Shown here: positions 1 to 10,643 of the stretch, piece by piece
Layout of the letters: each line of letters begins with the position of its first letter
Position numbering within the stretch: position 1 is the stretch's first letter
Assembly (NCBI GenBank): GCA_000442125.1
Contig: KE546969.1
Location: 1,054,001 to 1,118,000, forward strand
DNA length: 64,000 nucleotides
Source of the DNA: Opeltia flavorubescens
Lineage: Eukaryota; Ascomycota; Lecanoromycetes; Teloschistales; Teloschistaceae
Reading direction: 5' to 3'
Position numbers and translations under genes: made by a program
The notes under the pieces: model-generated
The model's database searches: none
The model's input: the letters and a program-made list of their open reading frames with translations, nothing else
What the model was told of the DNA's origin: nothing

Positions 1-3000
1 GTCCAATTATCTGTGTCTGTTATACCAATCACGCTCTGGACCAATTACTCGAGCATCTAGTCAAGGATGGCGTAGGGCAATTAATCCGTCTGGGATCCAG
101 ATCGAAGTCGCAACTCCTGAGTGAACTGAATCTTCACCACGTTTCTAAGCAAGCCCCGGTCACCAGGACAGAAAAGCATGAGAAGTATACGCTGTATGGC
201 GAGTTAGGTGATGTCCTGGACGAAATCGAGGAGCTCATGCCAGCCCTCCGGGATCCGGGTCACTGGAAGAATATCAAGCAATACCTCGAAGTCCATCAAC
301 CGCGCTATTACCAGGACATATTTGGATATGAGATTGATGAATACGGGTTTCGGGAGGTAAAGGGCAGGAAGTTCAGTGCTCTCCAGAGCTGGATTAAAGG
401 AGCACCGAAACGAATCACGTCAACTCGCAAGGTTTCCGAACTTTGCTGCGCCAATCTAAAGGAGATGTCCAGCGCTGAGCGATCGACATTGCACAAATAT
501 TGGATTGATCAAAGCATGGTGGAGAGTAACCGTCGCCTGCTACACATACTCGACTCGTATCAGCATGTAAAGGGTTCTCTGAAGAAATGCCATCAAGAGG
601 TGGACCTGCGTTGTCTACTCGGTGCGCATATCATTGGCGTGACCACTACAGGGCTGGCACGAAACTTGGATCTCCTTCGCCGAGTGCGCTCCAAAGTGGT
701 TGTGATCGAGGAGGCGGGCGAGGTCCTGGAAGCACATACCCTTACGGCCCTTCTACCCTCGGTTGAGCACGCCATTTTGATCGGGGATCATGAGCAGTTA
801 AGGCCGCAGATTAACAACTTCGACTTTCAATCTGACAACCCAAAGGGCGCACGGTTCTCTTTGGACATCTCGCTCTTCGAGCGGCTTGTCAATCCACAAT
901 CTGGATACCCCAAGCTTCCCTACAGTTCGCTAGAAGTGCAGCGTCGTATGCATCCGTCCATTGCTCAATTGATTCGGGCCACCCTCTACCCTAAATTACA
1001 AGACGACGCATCGGTTTCCAGGTATCCCGAAGTGGATGGTATGCGGAGACGGCTCTTCTGGCTTGACCACAACAAGCAGGAAGATGCATCGCATTCAAAG
1101 TTCGAACAATCATTTTCCAAGACTAACAGCTGGGAAGTAGAAATGATAGCTGCGCTAGTGACTCATCTTGTCCGCCAGGGAGTCTACAAGAACGAAGACA
1201 TTGCAGTCCTGACGCCGTACCTGGGGCAATTGCAAAGGCTGAAACAGCGCCTGCGGTCCTCCAACGCCATAGTGGTCGGAGACCGAGATCTCCAAGAAAT
1301 CGAAGCGAAAGGAGTCGAGGTTGACGCTACTGAAAAGTCAACGACAATCACTGATGGTATTCACAAATCAACACTGTTGAATGCGGTGAGAATTGCCACA
1401 GTGGACAACTTCCAAGGAGAGGAGGCCAAAGTTATCATCATCTCCTTAGTGCGTAGTAACGACGAGAGGCGATGCGGGTTTTTGAAGACTTCCAATCGTA
1501 TCAATGTCTTGCTTAGTCGTGCGCAACATGGAATGTACGTTGTCGGCAACTCGAACACGGCACGAAGTATTCCTATGTGGGACCGGGTCATCACGATTCT
1601 CGAAAATGATGGAAATCTTGGTCCCAAGCTGGCGCTCTGCTGTCCACGGCATAAAGACATACAGATCGAGGTATCGGAGCCTGACGACTTCTCTACATTG
1701 TCGCCCGAGGGTGGTTGCAATCGCAAGTGCAACTCCCGACTCGCATGTGGTCACGCGTGCATCAACAAGTGTCACTCAACAGCTCTTCATAATGCAGTTC
1801 GCTGTTTGGAGCGCTGCCAAAGACTCAAAAAGGGCTGCGATCACCCATGTAAGAAGGTGTGTGGAGATGCTTGCGATCCAAAATGTCAGGTTCTATTGTC
1901 CAACATCACTTTACCATGTGGGCACGTCCGAGGCAAGTTGGCATGTCACCTGGCCCAAACACCGAAAGCCGTTCGATGCCAGGAAATGGTCGAAACTGTC
2001 ATGGCAGGCTGCAAACATAGGGTCAAGGTCCGTTGTCATGAAATCCCACTTTACCCCAGTTACGCCTGCGAGGCTTCTTGTGGAGCGGCGCTTGAATGTG
2101 GCCATAGTTGCAAAAAGAGCTGCAAGGATTGTAATTCCAGAGAGGACGATGGCAGCATCTCGAAGGTGAATCATGGTGCCTGCCGCAGCCAGTGTGGAAG
2201 AGCATACAACACTTGCGGGCACGCATGTTCTGAGACCTGTCATGGAGAGAAACCATGTCGGCATTGTATCGAAGCGTGCGAAGTGCAATGCAGCCACTCT
2301 CGCTGCAGCAAGAAATGCCACGAGCCTTGCGCGCCTTGCCTCGAAGACTGCTCTTGGTCTTGTCCTCACCGAGGCGCGTGTAAGTTGCCATGCGCCGTGC
2401 CTTGCGACCTGCTTCCGTGTTCTAAGAGGTGTATCTTGACACTCAGTTGCGGCCATCAGTGTCCTTCGGTCTGTGGGGAGAGGTGCCCGGATGCTCAATA
2501 CTGTCAAAAGTGTGCCGAACAGTCGATCAAGGATCAGATGGTCGATTACATTATGGGAAGCTCCTACGCCGAGGTCGATTTGGACGAATCCCCATGCATC
2601 ATACCTTCTTGCGGACACATCCTCACCATGGAAAGTATGGACGGTCATATGGAGATGTCTGAATACTATGCCTTGTCGACGGAGCCGGACGCTGAAGAGC
2701 CAATCATCGCACTGAAGTCAAGCTCGACCCCGTTCACCTCGGAGCCCAAGAATTGTCCCATGTGTCGAAAACCGCTCCGAGATATCAATCGTTATGGCCG
2801 TATAGTCCGGAGGGCGTGGATTGATGAGGCCACGAAGAAATTCATCGTTGGGGCCAATGCCCAATTTGTCCCACTTGCCCTTCGGATGGGCCAAGTTGAA
2901 GCCAGACTTCGTGAACCGATTCGCAAGACGCCCATCACGCACACTCAATCACCTCCATCGACAGAGCTTTCTTCTGCCTTTGAAAGACTTTCTTTGGAGC

Positions 3001-3881
3001 CCCTGGTCCTTTCATCATCTCGGGAGGAGCAGATCAAGACGATCCTCAAAGCTCAAAATAAAAACGATCGGTACAGAGAGATTTTCTTACTTCGCAACAA
3101 AATCAACAGATTTCTCCATGACGTCGACGAAGCAGAACAGCCTATAGGCCGCATATATGCCATGATTGAAGATACCCGCAAGCATCGCGGAGTCACGACT
3201 CAGCTGACTGATATACCATCGGTACTTCAGGTCCGCAATCGACTTTTGGCGACAGTACTCCTCCTTCGATGTGACTACGCTATCTTATGCGACTTCGTCA
3301 CCCACCGCGGCAAAACAGCTTCAGGGGAAAGCCTCGCCAATTTTCACCTCGACCTTGCTCTGAACCGCAAAGACTGTGAGAAGCTAATCGCGGAGTCTTA
3401 CGCACGACACCAGCCTGGACAGGTCGTTGAAGGCCTCCTCTATTTCACTCGCTTCGTTGCCTTGGAGCGTGGTCGCTCGGCCAAGCTGTCGGATGAAGAG
3501 ATGAGCGCGCTCGTCGATCGAGCCCGCTATCAAATCGGATTGGCGCGCCGTACCTGTAACGCTTACAGCGGCCAGACGGCTGGCATGCTGGAAGAAGTTG
3601 GCGAGGCGGAGAAGATGCTCCGAGACTCGACATTCTATGCGCCTGTGACGAATGAAGAAAAGGCAGCCGTGTATGCGGCGATGGCGCAGAGCTTCCGGGG
3701 CACAGGCCACTGGTATTACTGCGTCAATGGACATCCGTTTACTGTGGGTGAGTGCGGAATGCCGATGCAGACGGCTAGATGCCCGCAATGTGGTGATGTT
3801 GTCGGTGGCAATAACCATACCCCTGCGGCTGGTGTGACAAGAGCAAGTGATTTCGAAGCGGAATTTGGAAGGCAACGGTAG
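1..3881 (+). CDS. ZNFX1-type SF1 helicase with NFX1-type and RZ-type zinc fingers (5' end cut by window)
   Basis: The reading frame is open from base 3, so the gene starts before the window; the methionine at 237 is internal. At least 1,292 residues are visible. The first bases encode the family's helicase motif YTNHALDQ. A DEAD-like motif (VVVIEEAGE, about 696-722), GDHEQLRPQ (about 784-810) and the C-terminal helicase lobe ending near LSRAQHGMYVVG (about 1510-1545) follow. From about 1716 to 2500 there is a run of Cys/His-rich NFX1-type fingers (repeated CGH motifs). The C-terminus (about 3705-3830) has the HWYYC...NGH...CG...CPQCG pattern of an RZ finger, as in ZNFX1 and RNF213. Family members are RNA helicases linked to small-RNA silencing and RNA surveillance; the role here is inferred. 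No intron is needed in the visible part. Confidence 0.93.
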   Translation, partial: PIICVCYTNHALDQLLEHLVKDGVGQLIRLGSRSKSQLLSELNLHHVSKQAPVTRTEKHEKYTLYGELGDVLDEIEELMPALRDPGHWKNIKQYLEVHQPRYYQDIFGYEIDEYGFREVKGRKFSALQSWIKGAPKRITSTRKVSELCCANLKEMSSAERSTLHKYWIDQSMVESNRRLLHILDSYQHVKGSLKKCHQEVDLRCLLGAHIIGVTTTGLARNLDLLRRVRSKVVVIEEAGEVLEAHTLTALLPSVEHAILIGDHEQLRPQINNFDFQSDNPKGARFSLDISLFERLVNPQSGYPKLPYSSLEVQRRMHPSIAQLIRATLYPKLQDDASVSRYPEVDGMRRRLFWLDHNKQEDASHSKFEQSFSKTNSWEVEMIAALVTHLVRQGVYKNEDIAVLTPYLGQLQRLKQRLRSSNAIVVGDRDLQEIEAKGVEVDATEKSTTITDGIHKSTLLNAVRIATVDNFQGEEAKVIIISLVRSNDERRCGFLKTSNRINVLLSRAQHGMYVVGNSNTARSIPMWDRVITILENDGNLGPKLALCCPRHKDIQIEVSEPDDFSTLSPEGGCNRKCNSRLACGHACINKCHSTALHNAVRCLERCQRLKKGCDHPCKKVCGDACDPKCQVLLSNITLPCGHVRGKLACHLAQTPKAVRCQEMVETVMAGCKHRVKVRCHEIPLYPSYACEASCGAALECGHSCKKSCKDCNSREDDGSISKVNHGACRSQCGRAYNTCGHACSETCHGEKPCRHCIEACEVQCSHSRCSKKCHEPCAPCLEDCSWSCPHRGACKLPCAVPCDLLPCSKRCILTLSCGHQCPSVCGERCPDAQYCQKCAEQSIKDQMVDYIMGSSYAEVDLDESPCIIPSCGHILTMESMDGHMEMSEYYALSTEPDAEEPIIALKSSSTPFTSEPKNCPMCRKPLRDINRYGRIVRRAWIDEATKKFIVGANAQFVPLALRMGQVEARLREPIRKTPITHTQSPPSTELSSAFERLSLEPLVLSSSREEQIKTILKAQNKNDRYREIFLLRNKINRFLHDVDEAEQPIGRIYAMIEDTRKHRGVTTQLTDIPSVLQVRNRLLATVLLLRCDYAILCDFVTHRGKTASGESLANFHLDLALNRKDCEKLIAESYARHQPGQVVEGLLYFTRFVALERGRSAKLSDEEMSALVDRARYQIGLARRTCNAYSGQTAGMLEEVGEAEKMLRDSTFYAPVTNEEKAAVYAAMAQSFRGTGHWYYCVNGHPFTVGECGMPMQTARCPQCGDVVGGNNHTPAAGVTRASDFEAEFGRQR

Positions 3882-5281
3882 TCAATAAGCTTTCGGTTGG
3901 AGAATCCCTGCGACGGAGATAGTAGTGTCATTATGGATGGTTGGAGCATGGAATGCGGTTGGAAGTCGCCCAACTCGAATATACCAGTGTAGAAAGTTGA
4001 TTGATTGACGATTAAATAGATCAACGAACAAATTATGAGCTCAGAAATCTTTTTACTCTCTGAACTTGATGCCATTCTCTGCAATGGCATTGAAATTCGG
4101 TGTATGCCTCAAAGAATGATTGCCAAAGTTGGAATATGATCATTCTACGCCTTTTTCGCCGTCATAACGCCAATATATAAGACACATGCGCTGCAAAAAT
4201 TTTCTAAGTATTTGTAGATATGTACTTGTTTGCTAATTAGTTAAATACCGTCTTCTGACGACTCTCTCTTAGTAATGATCTCAATAAGAGCTGCCATTGT
4301 CAGATCTTCTGCTCAGTCAATGTCTGCGAAGTGTTCCGACCTGAGCTTGACGTTGATTTGTTCGCGACGAAACACATCTTTCCCACCAAAGGAACTGAGG
4401 TCACCGCTGCTCTTCCAACTCCAGATATAGTCCTTTTTGATCTAAGTAGCTAGCCATCGGTTTCGATGTAGATTTACCCAACTTTCTATAGATAGCAGCA
4501 TCACACGCCGTCAGATACCTGAATATGTTATTCTCGTGCTTGAGATTTTCCCCAACACCGCCATTCACAAGCATTGTACCGACAATTTTTTAGATAAATC
4601 AAGCCCCATAGATGATACAAAAACCTTGATATGATGATCAAATAATCCATTCAATTTCGGCAAGATCTTCGTTCCTCCCAGTTTCAAAAAGCTAATGCTA
4701 TGCTACTGTTACCAAATGCAGAATGCCACGTATACGACGACTTTCTCAACTCAATTGACACAGCTTCATCCCACCCCGTGCAAAGAAGCCACTAAAAATA
4801 TGCTCGAAGCCGTGAAAACTCCACACGCTAATCTTGACAGCCATTCCTGCCGCAGATGTAGACGTATCGAATAGTCCTGCGAATGAAAGCTTTGCGAAAG
4901 CAAAATGAGACCTGTTCGAAGAGAAGGAAAGCAGGAAAATAACACAATCCCAACCGCATGGCATAGATAGCTATAAAGAGCAGCTGTGAACATGTGTAGA
5001 GAGATTAAAGAGCTGAAATAGTAGTATTCAAAACACCGTCTTATACCTGGACCGTTAAAACCCACCCTAATCCTTAATAGTGTCTGTATATCCAATCATC
5101 CGACATCCGGATATACAGGACATAAGGATATGTTTTAAAATTGACACATTGAAACGACATATAATTATGTAATCCATAGTGCATTAGTATATATATGCAA
5201 ATACCGAAAGGTGTCAGAAAGCTGGTGGTCAGTCGGTCCTCATCACAATATCCCGTGGACACAAGAAAACTGATGAACCAT
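3882..5281. other. Intergenic, AT-rich, no gene recognised
   Basis: This 1.4-kb stretch follows the helicase stop codon. Only short ORFs without recognisable motifs occur on either strand, and I see no transposon ends or long repeats. It probably holds the helicase 3' UTR and spacer. Confidence 0.6.
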
Positions 5282-5366
5282 TTAGTATTCGTATAGTGGT
5301 CAGTACAAGACGTTGTGGTCAGTATATTGTCCCGTCTAGACCTCGGTTCGATTCCGAGATACGCCA
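5282..5366 (+). tRNA. tRNA-His(GTG)-like, intron-containing, probably degenerate
   Basis: The T arm is perfect (stem 5342-5346/5354-5358, loop 5347-5353). The D arm is 5291-5306. An anticodon stem 5308-5312/5333-5337 closes only if an intron of about 13 nt (5319-5331) is removed next to anticodon GTG (5315-5317), the usual tRNA intron position. A T5 pol III terminator follows at 5371-5375. The acceptor stem is damaged: 5282-5288 pairs with 5359-5365 only in its inner four positions. Ten bases of the D arm (5296-5305) recur exactly at the anticodon and intron start (5315-5324). It is either a tRNA pseudogene or an unusual tRNA-His. Confidence 0.6.
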
Positions 5367-5954
5367 CACCTTTTTGGCATCTTTTTGCGGTCCAAAAGGT
5401 TCATGAGAAGAGAAAGAAAATTATGTATTAAACAATTTGTGCCAAACCAAAGTGTCATTATTAGAGGTTATCACGTTTTTGGGCATCTGATTTAAGGGGC
5501 TGAATGCTGAGAGTTGAAACGTAATGCTTTTTGATACCTTAAATCAGGATGTTCCCCACGCAGAATAATTGCTATTTCATTGTCTAGTAGTCTAGTGGTG
5601 TCTATCTGCCTCAGTAGCTTTGTGCTTGCATTACCCATATTGTAGGAGAGTAGGTGATGAGAGCACGGGTATGACTCCGTATCGTACGTATGCACGAAGC
5701 ATACTGACGAATCCTTGATTCGTCATCGCTCTTTATATACCTGTCTTCATTCTCCCTTGTACCCTTTTCATTGGTCGATAATATATCTACTTCACGTCGG
5801 TCTATAAAGGGATTTCTGTGAATGTATTAATTACCTCTGAAATCTCAAAGCCTTATACACAAACTGAGATCTATTGCCACCATTCCATTGTTCCCTACTC
5901 GACCAATCCTAATCATACATAGCGCACTGCTAAAGGAAAGAACTAGAAAGAGCT
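5367..5954 (+). promoter_or_regulatory. Upstream region of the GNAT gene, with palindrome and TATA box
   Basis: This 588-bp spacer contains a perfect 9-bp inverted repeat (5705-5713 and 5717-5725, 3-bp spacer, half-site TGACGAATC) followed by TATATA at 5734-5739, about 220 bp before the GNAT start codon. The half-sites begin with TGACG, a bZIP-like core. A second decayed tRNA-like piece lies at about 5588-5690 (see the rejected items). Confidence 0.4.
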
Positions 5955-6630
5955 ATGGAGCCCATCCTGTTCGACCCCCAAATGCACCAGCATCTCCTGT
6001 CCCATTTTGCAGACCTCCACATCGCCTGTATAGAACAAGACTTCACGATCGCCACCTTCATTCCCCCATTAAGCCATGACAAAACGCTAAAGTGGTGGCA
6101 ACAGCAAGCCGACGAAGTCTTGACCAGAAAACGGAAGATATTTTTTATGATGGCCTCGGACGACTCGAGTACCCTAGCCGGTGTGGTGATGCTCGGGAAA
6201 CCCAGCTGGGAAACGGGTCCCTTCAGAGCATCTGTTGAAAAATTGCTGGTTTCAACGAAATGCCGGAGGATGGGCGTTGCGAAGAAATTGATGCTGGAGC
6301 TTGAGAGAGTTGCGAAGGAGCAAGGGCGAACTATGCTGGTGAATTTCCGCGAATTGCACCACTTCTATTGGTCCCGTGAGCATGTGCTGATATCTCTCTC
6401 TCTCTTAAAGACATTGGATACGGAGGCTGGAAGTCCTGCTGAGGTGATGTATCCGAAAATGGGATACATAAAGGTAGGTAAAATCCAATTCAGAGAGAGT
6501 GAAATTTTTGACCTGTGGGATCTAGATTGGAACTATCCCTAGATTTGCTATCTCACCCGAAGATGGAAGTTTGAGGTCCGGGACATTTTTCTATAAGGAT
6601 TTGAACCACGACGGTCGAAGTGAAAGATAA
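5955..6630 (+). CDS. GNAT family N-acetyltransferase
   Basis: Predicted exons are 5955-6338, 6411-6473 and 6526-6630 (183 aa). The acetyl-CoA binding motif A is visible as RRMGVAKKLM, followed by the fungal GNAT signature LDTEAGSPAEVMYPKMGY. The unspliced frame hides two introns: the first is 72 nt, a multiple of three without a stop, and reads through; the second is 52 nt. Splicing the second replaces an unrelated tail with GTIPRFAISPEDG and a terminal FFYKDL-like stretch, which is how these small fungal acetyltransferases normally end. The family moves an acetyl group from acetyl-CoA to an amine; the substrate is unknown. It stands alone behind a palindrome-bearing promoter. Confidence 0.88.
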
Positions 6631-6925
6631 GAATGACAAGTGGAGTCGACCACTCGAGACCTCGGGTAAGAGCAATAGAATTCCATGTCGTACGATATCG
6701 TAATNGTTTCGTCGACTCTCGGATCCATACTTGTTCCTATACCGTGCGCCAAAGACGCTTTTTGCTCAGAGAGCCGGTATCTGGACTGGATGCGTCAGCC
6801 CCGCTCAATTTCCTGGGAAGATACACCCATTGGCTGGGACTGGTAGATTCTGGGCGTATCGTTGCGAAATTACAACACTCTGCTCAACCTCCGTCCTTTT
6901 CAAGAGGATGAAACGAAATGGATGG

Positions 6926-7963
6926 TTAGGTCCGTCTTCTTCTTCTTTTTCTTCTTCTCTCTGGCGGCGTTGCAATCTCTTCAGCGGTGCGTTTGCGACC
7001 CGATGGCCTTTCGCAATCCAGTAATTTGTTCCATTTCAGTCTCCCCTTGTCAACCAAATCTTGTGTTCTTTGCAGTACGGGACCCCAGCCATAAGGATGC
7101 AACCGTGAAATACTACCGCCAAAGGGAATTGGGGCCATATCATCCCAAACACATACTACTTCTCCTCCATACCGCAATTCCAAGGTTCCTACCTTTCCGA
7201 GGAGTGATCCTCGTCTTATGATATCATGCAGGTAATTCTTGAGGAACCGTCTAGTACCCTCCTCTAATTGCTCGAGCTCCGAATCGCGGACTACAAACTC
7301 TCCTTTTTCCTTGGTCCAGTAGGATGGCAATGAGACGAGATTGATGATAAGCTTTTCTACAAAAGGGGGCGCTTTTCGATTGCAATCGTTCCGAGCTTTC
7401 AATGCCGGTTTCACCATCCGCGGTCCGTTTTCAAAGAAGCGGCGCAGCATTTGGAGGAGATATTGAGCCAGTATATGAGAGTGACGAAGACGTGCAGCCA
7501 CAGGCTGAGAATGGAGATGATCTAGACACTTCATATCGACCTCTACATGTTTGACATATCTAGGCGGAGCGGGTAGCCACAGCCACGTCGGTCTGAGGTT
7601 TTCATCCCAAATGATTAGGTTGAGTTTGTACTTCAATGCTGTACTCGGTACTCCGTTGCAGGAGTTAATCGCCTCGATAGTCTCATGATGGATTTGGCGA
7701 CAAGTGGCCAGGAGACCCTGACAAGCAATGGTAGGTAAAGGTCGTTCATAGTAGATGGAGCCATCACCTTGATCCTCTTGGATCGTATTCGCTTTATCAA
7801 CCTGAATGCTATCTTCGGGCGGCTCCTGCTCCGTTGTTAATAGATACATGTAGATTAGATCTCGAATCTCTCGCGGCAGCCTGAGAAGAGCCGAGCATTC
7901 TTTATCTCTTAGTCTTATAGATGACCTACGAGGAATATGCGTAGTCATTGTCATGGTGGCCAT
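6926..7963 (-). CDS. 2EXR/F-box-like fungal hypothetical protein
   Basis: This is a single-exon frame of 345 aa from the ATG at 7963; the open frame extends upstream only from a TTG. Near the N-terminus it has the leucine-rich LRLPREIRDLIYMYLL motif, followed by GLLATCRQIHHET, the pattern of the large fungal 2EXR/F-box-like family whose molecular function is mostly unknown. The C-terminus is strongly basic (about 7 of the last 10 residues are Arg or Lys), which looks like a nuclear localisation signal. No enzyme motif is visible. A role in protein-protein contact or ubiquitin ligase adaptors is only a family guess. Confidence 0.75.
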   Translation of the reverse strand: MATMTMTTHIPRRSSIRLRDKECSALLRLPREIRDLIYMYLLTTEQEPPEDSIQVDKANTIQEDQGDGSIYYERPLPTIACQGLLATCRQIHHETIEAINSCNGVPSTALKYKLNLIIWDENLRPTWLWLPAPPRYVKHVEVDMKCLDHLHSQPVAARLRHSHILAQYLLQMLRRFFENGPRMVKPALKARNDCNRKAPPFVEKLIINLVSLPSYWTKEKGEFVVRDSELEQLEEGTRRFLKNYLHDIIRRGSLLGKVGTLELRYGGEVVCVWDDMAPIPFGGSISRLHPYGWGPVLQRTQDLVDKGRLKWNKLLDCERPSGRKRTAEEIATPPERRRKRRRRRT

Positions 7964-8011
7964 GTATCTTGCGCACGTTGTCGTCCCCCAATAGAGTTTA
8001 GCTGAACGCAA

Positions 8012-8332
8012 CGGTCATAAATCGAATCCATGGTTGCCTAATCCTGCAGCGAGTTACAGCAAATGTGGGAGAGGGGCATCAGGGTCGCATTTTTGGACGC
8101 ATGGTAAGGAAATCTTTGTTCATTACTTACTGTTCATTTCACCACCTCTGGCACATATTAAGTGTAATGAACGATGATTTCATATGAATAATCAATAGGA
8201 TGATTTGACTCTGCTGATATTGGAGGAGGTTTTGGTTTCGCTTTAGGTTGTGCCACTAGATAAAGACCTGGTCGACATGCAAACACTTGACTCGGAAGGA
8301 AAGGGGATTCGTCAAAGAAATGCAGTCTCGGT
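8012..8332. other. Intergenic spacer
   Basis: About 320 bp between the start of the 2EXR-like gene and the stop of the AP-3 mu gene, both on the minus strand. It should contain the promoter of the former and the 3' UTR of the latter. No other feature was seen. Confidence 0.5.
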
Positions 8333-10088
8333 TCAACACCTTGTCTCGATCCCTTTCTTGCTAACTGTCATGTACTTGACCCCTTTGTATGGTTTGACCC
8401 CTTCACCTAAGCCCCTACTCTTGCGAGTATCAACGACCAGCCCGTCGACTTTGATCCCACTTGCGAGCCAACCTTTGACACTGAAACTGACCGAAGCTGA
8501 TGATGGCATCAACGACGCATTCTGCTGCACTTTCCTGGAATCTGGTATCTCTCGCTGCTGCCTACTCGTGGTCGGTACTTTAGCAGGTTCCGCAGAAGTT
8601 GATTGATATGCGTCTTCCTGCTCGTCGTAGTCGCCAGCATCAGCGTCGGATCCATACCCATTTATCACGTCATCGCCATCGCTGTCACTAATGGGTCCGA
8701 CTGTTGTGCATCTAAGCGTCGCTGTGCCTGGTGACGCGGCAGCTTTGGTCGATATCCGCCACTCAACAATGCTTTCCGAAGCTGTAAAGTAAGCCTCTCC
8801 ACGACTTGCTCGTAGATCGATCACACTTCGAACACTGTCAGGGATTGGAACAGTCACGACGAGATCCTGTAGTGTCGGGGATGTAGAAGTGCCACCGCCG
8901 AATACTGGCGTCGACCGTCCAGAGCCTCTGGACCCGAGCGTTGGTCTCGGTGCAAGCGAAGTTGAAGATCCGGCCCCGGGAAATGTATTGTGGATGGCAA
9001 GGTGGACTTCGAATTCTGTTCCGGCCGAGCCCAGTGATTTGGAGACTTCAATCGAGACGGGAAGCTGCAGGTTGGCATTAGACCATGATTTTATATCGTG
9101 GATAGCTGGCATCAGATCCACTTCATAGCCAGCAAGCATAAATTTCCCGTCTGGGGGTACGAAGCTTAACTCTCCTGGTCGTTCCTTCCATCGAGCAAGC
9201 CTTACGCATGGATGGAATACTGGTAATTCAATGGCTTTCTCAAGCCCTAGTTTACCACCCGAAGAGGAAAGAGTCAGGAGCAAGTCAGGCACACCGGATA
9301 TCTTTGAAGTGAACGCTATGGATCCGTTTGCAATGGCTGCTAGCGGACGACCTGAAGGTGCGAGCGTGACATGCAGTGTCTCCAATATATCGACGTAGAG
9401 CTCGTTGCTGGTATGTCGCACATTAGCCCGCCGCCATGGGATAGCGGGTCCACTGGAGCTCGGGTTTAGCTGGAGCTGCTGCTTGATGTTACCAGGAGCA
9501 AATGATGTGGGCGGGGTCCTGCAACAAGATTAGCTGTTCAGACCTTGATTCCACCGTTGCAGCGTAATGTTACCCTGGCAGACCAACACCCCCGAGGAAT
9601 TTGTCCATCCACCCTGGTATGTCGACATCGTCTCGCAGCGCATTAGGCTCCGTGTTGCAAACACTCCCTGCATCGCACATCTCACCGAGCAGCTGGGCCA
9701 CGACATCATAAGAGCTCTCTATTCGACTGGCTAGGAGGGGTGCACCAATGAATTCCTCGAATACATCGACAATGCGATGGAGGAATTCCAAGACAAAAAG
9801 CGGCTCGACATCGCGGGACGCAGTCGACAAGAACAGAAGGTTCGAATGGAGTAGGGAGAGGAGAATACTTGGTGGGTTGACTTCAGGTAAACTGATCACG
9901 GAGGGCCGGGGGACAGGGTGTCTTTGATAAAAAGGTAGGAGGGTGCGAGGAGTAGGAGGTCGAGATCGATAGACATGTTCAAGTATACAATCGCTAGCAC
10001 AGGTGTTAGCTGCACCGATGAATGAGAGTATTTTGATTTTCTACTTGTTCTGATTAAAAATGTAGACCGCCTCTATGGCGCTGCTCAT
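8333..10088 (-). CDS. APM3: AP-3 adaptor complex mu subunit
   Basis: Three exons in transcript order, 10045-10088, 9574-9993 and 8333-9518, give 549 aa. Exon 1 encodes MSSAIEAVYIFNQN, the longin-like start of mu subunits. Exon 2 completes the N-terminal sigma-like domain (LFLS...EPLFVLEFLHR...YDVVAQLLGEMCD). Exon 3 is the mu homology domain that reads sorting signals (NELYVDILETLHV...GVPDLLLTL) and ends with KPYKGVKYMT, the conserved AP-3 mu terminus. AP-3 carries cargo from the Golgi or endosome to the vacuole. A Ser/Gly-rich loop and an acidic insert (DYDEQEDAYQ) interrupt the C-terminal domain. The last few residues could differ if a terminal intron exists. Confidence 0.9.
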
Positions 10089-10643
10089 GGTAGATTGAAC
10101 ATGCAGAGCGGACGATGGCGGGGCGTGATAAGAATGTCGGCGCTAAACCGGAGGTCTCATCGAGACAACTTAAATTAAAGGTAAATCTTTGGACATCGGC
10201 GGTATTCTCAAAGATTATTTCATCCTTATGTAAGATGGTTCTGGGCTGAGGTGTGGAAAGGCTGGCGTGCTTAGAGAAGCAATGTACCTTTCAAGGTAGC
10301 TTCGGGGCGAATACACCACCTGCTAAGAAGCACGGCTTGGAGGGATGAAGTGAGCGAGGATAAAATAACTTTCATTATCATCAAGCAGCCGGCCAACCAC
10401 TGGCACTATGTTGTACATGTCGTCTCCCATGATGCAAAAAATCCACCGGCGTAGTACCTAGGCACACCAAGCACTCAATACCTCCACCCAGAGAATCAGG
10501 AGCTATATTCCGAACGATACCAGAACACCCTGTGCTGCGAACCGCTTCCCCATGCCGAACCGTTACGCCATCTCTCTCCGTCATGCGCCCAAGGCTAGAT
10601 ATATTTTGACCAAAAGGGTCCATCCCCAAGTAGAAGAAAGACA
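10089..10643. other. Intergenic, no gene recognised
   Basis: A 555-bp stretch between the AP-3 mu start codon and the Inp1 stop codon. An 88-codon minus-strand ORF directly after Inp1 has no recognisable motif and probably lies in the Inp1 3' UTR. Confidence 0.5.

Noticed and set aside
1911-2648. 245-codon minus-strand ORF
   Set aside because: Antisense shadow of the Cys-rich NFX1 fingers in the helicase gene.
5588-5690. Second tRNA-like locus (A-box-like TAGTCTAGTGGT and a B-box-like GGTATGACTCC)
   Set aside because: The acceptor stem does not pair and the T stem has only four pairs; at best a decayed pseudogene.
6862-7221. 119-codon plus-strand ORF with a poly-Phe run
   Set aside because: Antisense of the Arg/Lys-rich end of the 2EXR-like gene.
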